The notes under the pieces are model-generated. The model searched no databases and had not been told where the DNA came from. It saw only the letters and a list, made by a program, of their open reading frames with translations. Shown piece after piece: positions 1-8,298 of a DNA stretch of 64,000 bases. Made by a program: the position numbers and the translations under genes. This DNA is from CAYNRG01 sp047973125 (lineage in GTDB: Bacteria; Bacillota_I; Bacilli_A; Erysipelotrichales; Erysipelotrichaceae): contig JBKEBK010000003.1 of the NCBI GenBank assembly GCA_047973125.1, positions 5,761 through 69,760 on the forward strand. The letters are read 5' to 3'. Numbering within the stretch: the stretch's first letter is position 1; each line of letters starts with the position of its first letter.

Positions 1-59
1 AGATGTCACAAGATGAATTGAAGAAAATAAAAAAATGGTATGAAGATTGTATAGTGTAA
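1..59 (+). CDS. C-terminal end of an upstream gene (partial)
   Basis: The window opens inside a reading frame that ends with TAA at 57-59. Its last visible residues are SQDELKKIKKWYEDCIV, a charged, helix-like tail. A strong terminator begins two bases later, which supports a genuine gene end. Too little is visible to name a family. Confidence 0.45.
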   Translation, partial: MSQDELKKIKKWYEDCIV

Positions 60-60
60 T

Positions 61-93
61 AAAAGTGTTAGATATAAAAACTAACACTTTTTT
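61..93 (+). terminator. Intrinsic terminator
   Basis: A perfect 11-bp stem (AAAAGTGTTAG at 61-71 with its complement at 81-91) has a 9-nt loop and runs into six T. It directly follows the stop of the partial upstream gene. Confidence 0.9.
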
Positions 94-120
94 AAAAGTT
101 TAATTTAGATATAAAATAAA

Positions 121-140
121 ACACCTTTTTAAAAGGTGCT
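121..140 (-). terminator. Hairpin, likely terminator for the minus-strand small ORF
   Basis: CACCTTTT and AAAAGGTG form an almost loop-less inverted repeat. Read on the minus strand it is followed by TTTTATTTTA, so it best serves the short minus-strand gene at 191-241. It could also act as a backup terminator in the plus direction. Confidence 0.55.
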
Positions 141-190
141 TTATATAAATTATATGATGAAAATTATTTATATTACTACAGGTGTGTTTG

Positions 191-241
191 TTACTTAACT
201 GCAATTGAAATATATAGACAGGCCTTGAATAACTTTTTCAT
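191..241 (-). CDS. Possible 16-residue peptide gene with a strong ribosome site
   Basis: On the minus strand a near-ideal ribosome site, AAAGGAGG, lies eight bases before an ATG. The ATG opens MKKLFKACLYISIAVK followed by TAA. The peptide is short, basic and hydrophobic, with one Cys. A TATAAT sits upstream at 320-325 on the minus strand and a hairpin with a T-rich tail follows, so promoter, ribosome site, ORF and terminator are all in order. I do not recognise a family. It could be a membrane-active or toxin-like peptide, a signalling peptide, or a leader peptide. The strength of the ribosome site is the main evidence for translation. Confidence 0.45.
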   Translation of the reverse strand: MKKLFKACLYISIAVK

Positions 242-440
242 GTGTATTTCCTCCTTTACTATAGTTTTCATAATTATTTTACTGATGCTTGATCTTTGTG
301 GTCTCTTATCTTTAATCTAATTATACTACAAAAAAAACAAGTACAAAATTTAACTAATTCCCTAGATTATATAAAAATTGACTAATTAAAGCTTTTTATT
401 TCTTTTATAAATTGTGATATATTATTTATAGGAGTAAACT

Positions 441-1754
441 ATGAATATAAATATTGTCCGTAATAAAATTTCAATAGCTTCATTATTAATAACTGGGATA
501 TTTTTTAGTGTTTCTGGTTTCTTAATTTTACTGTGGTTAAATGGTGTTCCTTCAATGGTAAAGTTGATGATTTTACTCTATTGTTTTATTCTATCTATTT
601 TTGGGGTGATTTCTTGTTTGAGTAAATTTAAGTTTATAAGATTTATTCAAGCATTAATTCCAGCAATTTTAGGATTGAACTTTTATTTTAATCCGACATC
701 ACTTCCAAAGTTATATGCTTTTTTAATGGGTATTTATATTAGTATTATTGGAGTATGTAAGTTTATTGATTTTATTATCTTGAATGCTAATAAGAATAAA
801 GGAAGATACCTTGTTTTAATAAGTTCTATGATAACTTTTATGTTTTCAGTGCCCTTAGTATTAAATCCAAATGCAAATTTTGAGGGTGCAATTATTCTTA
901 CTGCCATCTTTTGTATATTTCATGGATTAACATACATTGGTGACTTTATTTATCAAATATTTCCAAATAAGAAATTTAATGGTAGAAAATTTAGAATCAA
1001 CTTACCAATTATTTTTACTTCACTTTTACCTAAAAAAGCTGTTTTAAAAATTAATAAACTATTTGAGAGTGATGAAGATAAAATCTTGTTTGAAGAAAGT
1101 TTTGTTGGTGATAATAAGGTTGATTTGGAAATATTGATTCATGCAACAGATAAAGGATTTTCTTCTATGGGTCATGTTGATTTGGTCTTTGAAGATACGG
1201 TATATGGTTATGGTAATTATGATATAGATTCTTGGAAGTTTTTTCAATCTATTGGTGATGGCATCTTACTTAAATTTAAAGGAAAGAAAAAATATATTAA
1301 CTTTAGAATGAAAGATATTGATGGTTCAACCTTTGCCTATGGTATAAGACTTACAGATGATGAGTACCAAAGAGTAAAAAAGACACTATTAGATTTTGAG
1401 AAACATTTAGTTAAATGGAAGTGTCGCTATGAAAAGAAAATTAACAATGAGGATATTATGGGTGAGCCAATTGATTATCTTTCAAGATTATATAGAGAGG
1501 GTGAAATGGAGACGTATAAATTTAAAGATACCTCATTTAAAGCGTATTTTGTAATGAGTACAAACTGTGTTAAGTTGGCAGATAAAATTTTAAGAGCTGC
1601 TGATATAGTTGCTGCAACACCTAATGGGATTTTAACTCCTGGGGCTTATCTTGACTTCTTTAATAGACAATACTCGCTTGTAAATTCGAGTGTTGTAAGT
1701 AAGAAGTCATATAATCCCAGTGGTAGTATTAAACATGAGAAAGTAATAAAATAA
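441..1754 (+). CDS. Membrane protein with C-terminal permuted papain/NlpC-like domain
   Basis: This 437-residue protein has about six hydrophobic segments in residues 12-170. Their arrangement recalls the HdeD/DUF308 short-repeat membrane domain. A soluble region of about 260 residues follows. In it a His in GHVDL (about residue 245) precedes a Cys in STNCVK (about 376). A His-then-Cys order is what a circularly permuted NlpC/P60 papain-like fold would show, and the nearby TPNGILTPGAYLDFF resembles the tail of such domains. That assignment is inference from motif order. An AGGAG site precedes the ATG. The nitroreductase gene starts nine bases after the stop, so the two are probably co-transcribed. 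Substrate unknown; a cell-envelope peptide or lipid amide is possible. Confidence 0.7.
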   Translation: MNINIVRNKISIASLLITGIFFSVSGFLILLWLNGVPSMVKLMILLYCFILSIFGVISCLSKFKFIRFIQALIPAILGLNFYFNPTSLPKLYAFLMGIYISIIGVCKFIDFIILNANKNKGRYLVLISSMITFMFSVPLVLNPNANFEGAIILTAIFCIFHGLTYIGDFIYQIFPNKKFNGRKFRINLPIIFTSLLPKKAVLKINKLFESDEDKILFEESFVGDNKVDLEILIHATDKGFSSMGHVDLVFEDTVYGYGNYDIDSWKFFQSIGDGILLKFKGKKKYINFRMKDIDGSTFAYGIRLTDDEYQRVKKTLLDFEKHLVKWKCRYEKKINNEDIMGEPIDYLSRLYREGEMETYKFKDTSFKAYFVMSTNCVKLADKILRAADIVAATPNGILTPGAYLDFFNRQYSLVNSSVVSKKSYNPSGSIKHEKVIK

Positions 1755-1763
1755 GGAGGAATT

Positions 1764-2540
1764 ATGGAAAAGTTTAATGGAGAAATAATAAAAGTAGATG
1801 GTATAAAGATGATTGATTTACCATTTAATGCAAAGAGTGTATTTAATCAAGAAAAGGGTTATATTCTTGTTAAGGGAAGACTTAATGGGAAAGAATTTAA
1901 AAGTGTGGTAGCTGGTAATAAATTGATTGTGGAAGATTTTATAGAGACTGGATTAGTGGAAGTTGAGATAGAGTCGGAGAAATTTATTAGTTTGAAAAAT
2001 TATGAAGATTTCACTTTTTCTGATACTAAGATGGAATTAATGAAGGCATTAACGACTAGAAGAAGTATTAGAAAATATACAAATAAAAAAGTTGAAGATG
2101 AAAAGATTAAAGAGATGATTGCAGCAGCATCTTTTTCACCAAGTGCTCACAATATGCAACCATGGCATTTTGTAGTTATTAAAGATCAAGCAAAGAAAGA
2201 AGTAATTGGTGAGCTTGGAAAACATACTAAAATGTTAAGAGATGCTGATGTATGTATTTTAATCTGTGGTGATCGCAAACTTCAAAGTATTGATGAGCTT
2301 TTATATGCAGATCTAGGATCACTAACTCATGCTTTACTATTAGCAGGACATAGCTTAGGTCTTGGTACTGTATGGTGTGCTGCCAATGTTGATAATCATC
2401 GATCAGAGAAAATTAAGGAATTATTAAATCTTCCTCGTAATATTGAGCCATTTAGTTTAATTGCTTGTGGATATCCTGCAGAGACAAAAGAAAAACAAAA
2501 AAGATTTCAGCCATCAACCATTCATTATGATGAGTGGTAG
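1764..2540 (+). CDS. Nitroreductase family protein with N-terminal extension
   Basis: Residues about 91-258 form a compact FMN-dependent nitroreductase domain. It opens with TTRRSIRKY (97-105), the usual flavin-phosphate-binding start, followed by SPSAHNMQPWHFVV and a GLGTVWCA segment near the C terminus. Such proteins reduce nitro groups, quinones or other electrophiles with NAD(P)H, or act in redox homeostasis; the substrate cannot be read from sequence. The first 90 residues are not part of the standard domain and I do not recognise them. An excellent AAGGAGG site precedes the ATG, and the gene lies nine bases after the upstream membrane-protein gene. Confidence 0.85.
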   Translation: MEKFNGEIIKVDGIKMIDLPFNAKSVFNQEKGYILVKGRLNGKEFKSVVAGNKLIVEDFIETGLVEVEIESEKFISLKNYEDFTFSDTKMELMKALTTRRSIRKYTNKKVEDEKIKEMIAAASFSPSAHNMQPWHFVVIKDQAKKEVIGELGKHTKMLRDADVCILICGDRKLQSIDELLYADLGSLTHALLLAGHSLGLGTVWCAANVDNHRSEKIKELLNLPRNIEPFSLIACGYPAETKEKQKRFQPSTIHYDEW

Positions 2541-2568
2541 TAAGATATACTTTTTTGTTGATTGATTT

Positions 2569-3516
2569 TTACTTATATTCTTCTAAGACATCAAGTAAGA
2601 TATCGGGGCGGTCGGTAATGATACCATCGGCTCCTTTTTCTATTAACTTACGCATTTCATCAGCATCATTTACAGTCCAATAGTGAACAAATAAATTATT
2701 CTTATGAGCTTTATATAATAGATAACTAGTATCTAGTGGTATACCATACTCTTTGGTTGGTATTTGAAGGCCATCATTTTTATTAGCGAGAAATAAGCCA
2801 ATCCCTGCATAATTATAAATGATAAATTCAGTTGCACTACTTGTATCATATGAAGTTAGCGTATTTGGTGATAGCTCTTTAAAGGTCTTAAGTGGTTCTT
2901 TATGAAATGATGCTACAATAACATGCTTTTCTAAGCCATATTTTTTAATTAATTCAGCAAGCTTTTTTGCTGCAATGTTTCCAACATCTCCATCATCCTT
3001 TATTTCACAGGTATATAGAATACTAGATCCATATTTTATAAAAAGATCTTCAAGATTAGCTGGAGCTAAAGCCTTATCAAAGCTTTCTAATTCATCTTGA
3101 GTAAGATTGGCATAAGGGCTATTTCCTTGTAAGTCTTTAAAGTTTATGGCGAAATTATATTTGATTATTTCATCATAAGTATATTGATTAGGCTTACCCT
3201 TAAGATTAGAGAAGTCTTCTAAAAGCTCATTGTGATAGGTAATTAAAACTTCATCACTTGTTAGTCTTAAGTCCATTTCTAAAGCATCGACACCTAAGTT
3301 ATAAGCATACTCAAAGGCCATAACGGTATTTTCTGGCATTATATGTTTTGATCCACCATGGGCAATAACTAATGGAAGATCTCCATCTTTAATTAGAAAA
3401 GGTGAGACGTTATCTTTTTTACCATAAGGTACTATTTGAAGTAGCATATAAATAAATAATATGAATAAAATAATGTAGCGAGCTTTTAGCTTAGTTAGTA
3501 TTCTTGTCTTTTTCAT
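2569..3516 (-). CDS. Membrane-anchored glycerophosphodiester phosphodiesterase
   Basis: This is a GDPD-family enzyme, which hydrolyses glycerophosphodiesters from lipid turnover to glycerol-3-phosphate and an alcohol. Numbered from the start chosen here, a transmembrane helix at residues 14-31 precedes the catalytic core: AHGG (about 51-54), PENT (61-64), a metal-binding ExD in ALEMDL (80-82) and His95 in ITYHNE. The usual HD is HN at that last site. The frame could open 57 bases earlier, but a consensus promoter (TTGTAT, 17 bp, TATAAT) overlaps that region. The first ATG downstream of the start point, with AAGGAA before it, is at 3516, giving 315 residues. The active site probably faces outside the cell. 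Confidence 0.88.
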   Translation of the reverse strand: MKKTRILTKLKARYIILFILFIYMLLQIVPYGKKDNVSPFLIKDGDLPLVIAHGGSKHIMPENTVMAFEYAYNLGVDALEMDLRLTSDEVLITYHNELLEDFSNLKGKPNQYTYDEIIKYNFAINFKDLQGNSPYANLTQDELESFDKALAPANLEDLFIKYGSSILYTCEIKDDGDVGNIAAKKLAELIKKYGLEKHVIVASFHKEPLKTFKELSPNTLTSYDTSSATEFIIYNYAGIGLFLANKNDGLQIPTKEYGIPLDTSYLLYKAHKNNLFVHYWTVNDADEMRKLIEKGADGIITDRPDILLDVLEEYK

Positions 3517-3544
3517 CTTGGTTTCCTTTTTTTTATCTTTATCC

Positions 3545-3573
3545 ATTATAGACAATTTATTTACTAGATACAA
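3545..3573 (-). promoter_or_regulatory. Promoter of the glycerophosphodiesterase gene
   Basis: On the minus strand TTGTAT (3568-3573) and TATAAT (3545-3550) are separated by exactly 17 bp. The -10 box overlaps two upstream in-frame ATGs, which fixes the real start at 3516. Confidence 0.75.
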
Positions 3574-3647
3574 GATAACAAATGAAAAGTATACATTGTT
3601 GTTTTAAATATGGTATAGTAATCATATATTTTAATTAGGAGTACACT

Positions 3648-4163
3648 ATGAAAGTAAAAAACATGAGTATTATATCTTTAATTGCAGCCATCTATGTTGC
3701 ATTGACATTAGTTCTAGGATTTTTTTCATTTGGTCCAATCCAAATTAGAATTTCTGAGGCTCTAACCCTTTTACCATTGATTTATCCTTTATCTATCTGG
3801 GGTGTTACCATTGGCTGTTTTATTTCAAATCTTTTTGGTGCAATGCTTGGAACAAATCTTGCTGGGTTTATGGATGTTATTATTGGAACATCTGCGACTC
3901 TGCTTGCTGCTGTTTTAACTTATAAGTTTAGAAACATTAAATTTTTTAAGATGCCATTATTATCAATTTCAATGCCAATAATTATTAATGCAGTTGTTAT
4001 TGGACTTGAATTATCATATGTACTGATGCCTCAAGCGATGTCATATGCCATTCCACTTTTTATGTTTCAAGTTGGTTTGGGAGAGTTAATATCAATCATC
4101 ATATTTGGAGTGCCTTTAGTTTATTTTCTTAAAAAAAGTAAGATTATCAATAAAATGAAATAA
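3648..4163 (+). CDS. queT: QueT family transporter (ECF S-component-like)
   Basis: This 171-residue integral membrane protein has about five helices. It matches the QueT/DUF988 family, including a conserved region around FSFGPIQIRISEALTLLPLI and GTNLAGFMD. QueT proteins are predicted substrate-binding subunits of energy-coupling-factor importers for queuosine precursors. No ECF ATPase or EcfT gene is nearby, so it would have to use a shared energising module. The short leader has no recognisable preQ1 riboswitch. An AGGAG site precedes the ATG. The gene is divergent from the glycerophosphodiesterase gene and ends in its own terminator. Confidence 0.85.
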   Translation: MKVKNMSIISLIAAIYVALTLVLGFFSFGPIQIRISEALTLLPLIYPLSIWGVTIGCFISNLFGAMLGTNLAGFMDVIIGTSATLLAAVLTYKFRNIKFFKMPLLSISMPIIINAVVIGLELSYVLMPQAMSYAIPLFMFQVGLGELISIIIFGVPLVYFLKKSKIINKMK

Positions 4164-4178
4164 ATGATTGATTAAGTA

Positions 4179-4217
4179 AATGAAGATGTTAATAATAATA
4201 CTATCTTCATTTTTTTT
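4179..4217 (+). terminator. Intrinsic terminator after queT
   Basis: AATGAAGAT (4179-4187) pairs with ATCTTCATT (4203-4211) and is followed by a T-run. Confidence 0.85.
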
Positions 4218-4265
4218 ATACTTTGACAAATAAAATAAAGTTGTGTAAAGTAATAGTTATCAGAG

Positions 4266-4330
4266 TTGTTATATAATGTCCTAATTTGGTGGACAGTTTC
4301 TACACCTTGCCTAACAAGGTACTATGACGA
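4266..4330 (+). promoter_or_regulatory. Purine riboswitch aptamer, guanine type
   Basis: The three-way junction can be drawn in full. P1 pairs 4266-4273 with 4323-4330 (with G-U pairs). P2 is TGTCC/GGACA (4277-4281, 4291-4295). J2/3 is TTTCTAC (4297-4303). P3 is ACCTT/AAGGT (4304-4308, 4316-4320). Loop L2 contains GG and L3 contains CC, which allows the family's loop-loop contact. The specificity base in J3/1 is C (4322), which predicts guanine or hypoxanthine rather than adenine. It precedes a purine permease and adenine deaminase, the expected regulon. Confidence 0.92.
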
Positions 4331-4390
4331 TATTTCTTTTTATTAAATATCGCATGATAATAATGATGATGAAAGATTAATAAGAGGAGA
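4328..4390 (+). promoter_or_regulatory. Probable translational expression platform of the purine riboswitch
   Basis: CGATATTT (4328-4335) can pair with AAATATCG (4345-4352). This hairpin shares three bases with the 3' strand of P1 and has no T-run after it, so it does not look like a terminator. The pyrimidine-rich strand 4333-4344 is complementary, allowing three G-U pairs, to the ribosome-site region 4379-4390 of the permease gene. A reasonable model is that ligand-bound P1 frees this strand to mask the ribosome site. The exclusivity of the structures is inferred by eye. Confidence 0.5.
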
Positions 4391-4395
4391 AGAAT

Positions 4396-5736
4396 ATGGA
4401 AAAAATTGCATCGTTTTTTAAGTTTCATGAAAGGGGAACAAATTTTAAGATTGAAACAATTGCTGGAATGACAACATTTATGACAATGGCATATGTTTTA
4501 GCAGTTCAGCCAGCTGCCCTTTTAGGATTTGGTCCAGAGGCTGTATTTACGGATATTAATGGATTAGTTATTTCTAAGGAAGCAATATTAATTGTAACAG
4601 CGTTTATTTCTTTTGCGATTACATTATTTATGGCTCTTTATACTAATTTACCATTTGCCCTATCTTGTGGTATGGGATCAAACTTTATGTTTGGGGCATT
4701 ACTACAAGATGGAGAGATTAGCTTTGCAGCTATTATGACAATGGTTTTAGTATCAGGGATTGTATTTTTATTGTTGTCAGTTTTAGGAATTAGAGATCTT
4801 ATAGTTAGAATGATTCCAAAGAATATAAAACTGGCAATATCATCAGCTATTGGATTTTTTATTGCTTATCTAGGTTTTAAAAACACTGGCATTGGTAATT
4901 TTGCTGATGGTATTGGACTTGGTAACTTTACTGATCCAGCAGTATTTTTAGCAGTAATCGGATTAATTTTAATTGCTGTTCTTACAGCTTATAAGATTCA
5001 TGGATCAATTTTAATTGGTATAATTTTAATTACCTTACTTGGTATTCCAATGGGAGTAACTAGTGTTCCTGATAATTTATTAAAGCTTCCAGAAGCTTCA
5101 AAATTAGGTAATGTTATCTTTCAATTTGATGTATCATCGCTGTTTTCATTTGAAGCTATTGTTTTAATGTTTATTGCCTTCTTTGGTGATTTCTTCTCAA
5201 CACTAGGTACATTACTTGGTGTTGGATCAAAAGCCGAAATGTTAGATCAAAATGGTGATTTACCTAATATTCAAAAACCATTTTTAGTAGATGCTGTTGG
5301 GACTGTTAGTGGCTCTTTAATAGGTTGTACAACAGTTACTACTTATGTTGAATCTTCAGCTGGAGTTGAAGCTGGAGGAAGAACTGGCTTTACTGCCCTT
5401 GTGGTATCAATATTATTTGCGATTACAATATTCTGTGCACCATTATTTTTAATGATTCCAAATGCTGCTACAGGTCCTGCTTTAATCTTTGTTGGATTCT
5501 TAATGATTAAAGGATTTAAGGATATTAATTTTGATGACTTTACTGAAGCCTTTGGTCCTTTTGTTATGATTATGTTTACAATATTTACAGGATCAGTTGC
5601 TAGTGGGATATCTGCAGGTATCTTAGCTTTTATTACTATTAAAGTATTAACTGGTAAGGCAAAAGAGGTCCATCCTGGAATGTATATCTTAGCTGTTCCA
5701 TTACTTTTATATTTTATTACTCAAAGTACAATATAA
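4396..5736 (+). CDS. NCS2 family purine permease (AzgA/PbuG type)
   Basis: This 446-residue membrane protein belongs to the AzgA-like branch of nucleobase-cation symporters. It opens with KFHERGTNFKIETIAG followed by GMTTFMTMAYVLAVQPA, typical of the adenine/guanine/hypoxanthine permeases. About a dozen hydrophobic segments follow. SCGMGSNFMFG and the TTVTTYVESSAGVEAGGRTG segment correspond to the conserved substrate-site regions. A guanine-type riboswitch directly upstream and adenine deaminase ten bases downstream support purine-base uptake. AGAGGAGA precedes the ATG and is the likely target of the riboswitch. Confidence 0.92.
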   Translation: MEKIASFFKFHERGTNFKIETIAGMTTFMTMAYVLAVQPAALLGFGPEAVFTDINGLVISKEAILIVTAFISFAITLFMALYTNLPFALSCGMGSNFMFGALLQDGEISFAAIMTMVLVSGIVFLLLSVLGIRDLIVRMIPKNIKLAISSAIGFFIAYLGFKNTGIGNFADGIGLGNFTDPAVFLAVIGLILIAVLTAYKIHGSILIGIILITLLGIPMGVTSVPDNLLKLPEASKLGNVIFQFDVSSLFSFEAIVLMFIAFFGDFFSTLGTLLGVGSKAEMLDQNGDLPNIQKPFLVDAVGTVSGSLIGCTTVTTYVESSAGVEAGGRTGFTALVVSILFAITIFCAPLFLMIPNAATGPALIFVGFLMIKGFKDINFDDFTEAFGPFVMIMFTIFTGSVASGISAGILAFITIKVLTGKAKEVHPGMYILAVPLLLYFITQSTI

Positions 5737-5745
5737 GGAGGTCTT

Positions 5746-7518
5746 ATGAGAAAGTTTAATAAAGAGCTCTTGCTTAAGTGTGCAAGAGGAGAGATCAATG
5801 CTGATAGTGTTATTTATAATGCTAAGGTTGTAAATGTTATTACTGGAGAAATAATACCTGGAGACATCTTTATCAAAGATGGCTATATAAGTCATGTTGA
5901 ATACTATAACTTACAAAGTGATTTAGATAAGGCAGATAAACAGTTTGATGCTAAGGGTAAATACTTAGCTCCAGGTTTTATCGATTCTCATGTTCATATT
6001 GAGAGTAGTATGCTTACTCCTAGAAACTTTGCTAAAGCTGTACTTCCATGGGGAACAACAACAGTTGTTACTGATCCTCATGAGATTGGCAATGTCTTAG
6101 GGGTTGAAGGAGTAAAGTATATGCACGATAGTGCAAGTGATTTACCACTAAAAGAATTTATTGATATTCCAAGTTGTGTTCCAAGTGTTCCGGGATTAGA
6201 GTTTGCTGGGGCTGATTTTACAAGTAGAGAAATTAGTGAGCTTGCTAAGCTTGAAAGAGTAATTGGTTTAGCAGAAGTAATGGATTATTTAGCAGTAATA
6301 AATGGTGAGAAAAGAATGATGGATATTCTAAGAGTTGCTGAAGAGAATAGCTTATATATCCAAGGTCATGCACCTGGGGTTTCTAATAGAGATCTTTCAG
6401 CTTATATAATTGGTGGCCCTAAGACTTGTCATGAAACAAGACATAGTGCTGAGGCTTTAGAGAAACTACGTAGTGGGATGTTTATTGACTCTCGTGAGAG
6501 TAGTATTACAAAGAATGTAAGAACAATCTGGGAAGGTGTAAAAAATATTCGCTATTTTGATCATTTATGCTTTTGCACTGATGATCGTGAGAGTGATGAT
6601 ATCTTAAAAGATGGTCATATGAATGATGTTGTTAATATCGCCATTGATGCTGGAATGCATCCGATTGATGCAATTAAGAGTGCCACATATAATACGGCAA
6701 GAGAAATCAAAAATGATCACTTAGGGGCAATAGTTCCAGGGTATCTTGCTGATATTATCTTGTTTGATGATTTAAATAAAATTGTACCAACTCATGTATT
6801 TGTTGAGGGAGAACAGGTTGCTAAGGATCAAGAGTTATTAGTTGATATTGCTGATAAAGAGTATGATGTAGAAAAGATTAATTCTGTTTGTATAAAAGAT
6901 TTAGTGCTTGATGATTTAGTTATTAAGGCTCCAATAAATGAAGGTAGTATTCTTTGTAATGTTATGGATTATAATGATAAGAAGTTTTCAATTTCAAAGT
7001 TGTCTGAGATTGAAATTCCAGTAAAGAATGGCATACTTGATATTTCATTTGATGATAACTTAAAGTTTGTTGCAGTAATAAACCGTTATAAGAATAATGA
7101 TAATATTGCCTTACATGTCGTTAAAAACTTTGGAACAAATCGCGGTGCTATAGCAAGTACTGTTTCTCATGATTCTCATAATTTAACAATTGTTTATGAT
7201 AATAAAGAGAACGCTTTGGTTGCGGCTAATAGATTAAAAGAGGTAGGTGGCGGAATGGTTGCTGTTGATAATGGTAAAGTATTAGAAACATTGGAGCTAC
7301 CTTTAGCTGGTTTAATTTCTTTAAAAGATGCAAAAAGTGTTGCTCAGGATGCTAAAAGAATGAAGGATGCAAATTATTCATTAGGTCTTACTGAGATTGA
7401 AAATCCCCTTTTAAGGATAGTATCACTAGCACTTCCAGTAATTCCTGAAGTTAAGATGTCTGATTTGGGTCTTGTTGATGTACTTAAGAAAGAGTTAATA
7501 CCATTATTTAAAAAATAA
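5746..7518 (+). CDS. ade: Adenine deaminase
   Basis: This 590-residue amidohydrolase matches the adenine deaminase (AdeC) family over its full usual length. It converts adenine to hypoxanthine and ammonia. The metal-binding PGFIDSHVHIESS (76-88) and TDPHEIGN (109-116) motifs are intact. CTDDRESDD and the C-terminal VSHDSHNL and VGGGM regions typical of this family are also present. AAGGAGG precedes the ATG, and the gene follows the purine permease by ten bases. Permease and deaminase therefore form an adenine salvage operon under the upstream riboswitch, in which the product hypoxanthine resembles the riboswitch ligand. Confidence 0.95.
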   Translation: MRKFNKELLLKCARGEINADSVIYNAKVVNVITGEIIPGDIFIKDGYISHVEYYNLQSDLDKADKQFDAKGKYLAPGFIDSHVHIESSMLTPRNFAKAVLPWGTTTVVTDPHEIGNVLGVEGVKYMHDSASDLPLKEFIDIPSCVPSVPGLEFAGADFTSREISELAKLERVIGLAEVMDYLAVINGEKRMMDILRVAEENSLYIQGHAPGVSNRDLSAYIIGGPKTCHETRHSAEALEKLRSGMFIDSRESSITKNVRTIWEGVKNIRYFDHLCFCTDDRESDDILKDGHMNDVVNIAIDAGMHPIDAIKSATYNTAREIKNDHLGAIVPGYLADIILFDDLNKIVPTHVFVEGEQVAKDQELLVDIADKEYDVEKINSVCIKDLVLDDLVIKAPINEGSILCNVMDYNDKKFSISKLSEIEIPVKNGILDISFDDNLKFVAVINRYKNNDNIALHVVKNFGTNRGAIASTVSHDSHNLTIVYDNKENALVAANRLKEVGGGMVAVDNGKVLETLELPLAGLISLKDAKSVAQDAKRMKDANYSLGLTEIENPLLRIVSLALPVIPEVKMSDLGLVDVLKKELIPLFKK

Positions 7519-7554
7519 TGATCACTTATGATTTTTCTGTGATTAATAAAAAGT

Positions 7555-7586
7555 AGATGTTGTACCTTACGATATCTCTTTTTTTT
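7555..7586 (+). terminator. Intrinsic terminator after ade
   Basis: A 9-bp stem (AGATGTTGT with ACGATATCT, two wobble pairs) and a 5-nt loop are followed by C and eight T. Confidence 0.8.
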
Positions 7587-7636
7587 ATCTTTTACACAAG
7601 TTATTTTTTCTTCTTATATTGAGTGTATAAACATGA

Positions 7637-7642
7637 TATAAT
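7637..7642 (+). promoter_or_regulatory. Extended -10 promoter of the tmk operon
   Basis: TGA directly precedes a perfect TATAAT, giving the extended -10 form. No convincing -35 box is seen. It lies 27 bases before the tmk start and would drive tmk-holB-ricT-rsmI. Confidence 0.6.
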
Positions 7643-7668
7643 TAATAAAGATTAGTGGTGAGGTATAT

Positions 7669-8298
7669 ATGAGAAAGCGTGGATATTTTATAACATTTGA
7701 AGGACCTGATGGAAGTGGTAAGACAACTGTTTCTAAGGCGGTATATGAACATTTAAAAGAGATGGGTGTAGATGCTATTTATACTCGTGAGCCAGGTGGT
7801 ATTGATATAGCTGAGCAGATAAGAAATGTCATCTTAGATCCTAGAAATACAGCAATGGATCAAAGAACTGAAGCTCTTCTTTATGCAGCAAGCAGAAGAC
7901 AGCATTTAGTTGAGTTAGTGCTTCCAGCACTTAAGAAGAATCAGATTGTATTATGTGATCGCTTTGTTGATAGTTCTCTAGCTTATCAGGGTTTTGGTAG
8001 GCATTTAGGAATTGATGAGGTTTTTAATATTAATTATTTTGCTACTGATGGCTTAATGCCTGATAAGACAATATTTTTAGATCTAAGTGCAGAAGAAGGT
8101 CTTAAGAGAATTGAGAATCGCGTTTATAAAGATCGTTTAGATCAAGAGTCTCTTAATTTTCACTTTGATGTTGTAAAGGGGTATCAAGAGGTTGTAAAAA
8201 GGTTTAGTGATCGAATGGTTGTTATTGATGCTTCTAAGAATAGTGAAGAAGTTATAAATGAAGCATTAGTAGCTGTAATGGCAATTATAAATGGTTAA
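7669..8298 (+). CDS. tmk: Thymidylate kinase
   Basis: TMP kinase phosphorylates dTMP to dTDP for DNA synthesis. The 209-residue protein has the P-loop EGPDGSGKTT (11-20), the TREPGG base-binding segment (about 40-45) and CDRFVDSSLAYQG. It also has a lid region around VYKDRLDQE. Length and motif order match bacterial thymidylate kinases. It heads a cluster with HolB, RicT and RsmI, an order common in Bacillota, and overlaps holB by eight bases. Confidence 0.97.
   Translation: MRKRGYFITFEGPDGSGKTTVSKAVYEHLKEMGVDAIYTREPGGIDIAEQIRNVILDPRNTAMDQRTEALLYAASRRQHLVELVLPALKKNQIVLCDRFVDSSLAYQGFGRHLGIDEVFNINYFATDGLMPDKTIFLDLSAEEGLKRIENRVYKDRLDQESLNFHFDVVKGYQEVVKRFSDRMVVIDASKNSEEVINEALVAVMAIING

Noticed and set aside
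3516..3573. Longer N terminus for the glycerophosphodiesterase
   Set aside because: A consensus promoter lies inside this segment, so these codons would not be transcribed from it.
3574..3647. preQ1 riboswitch before queT
   Set aside because: The leader is too short and shows no aptamer-like pseudoknot pairing.
4328..4352. Hairpin after the purine riboswitch as a transcription terminator
   Set aside because: No T-run follows the stem, so it does not fit an intrinsic terminator. It was kept only as part of a possible translational platform.
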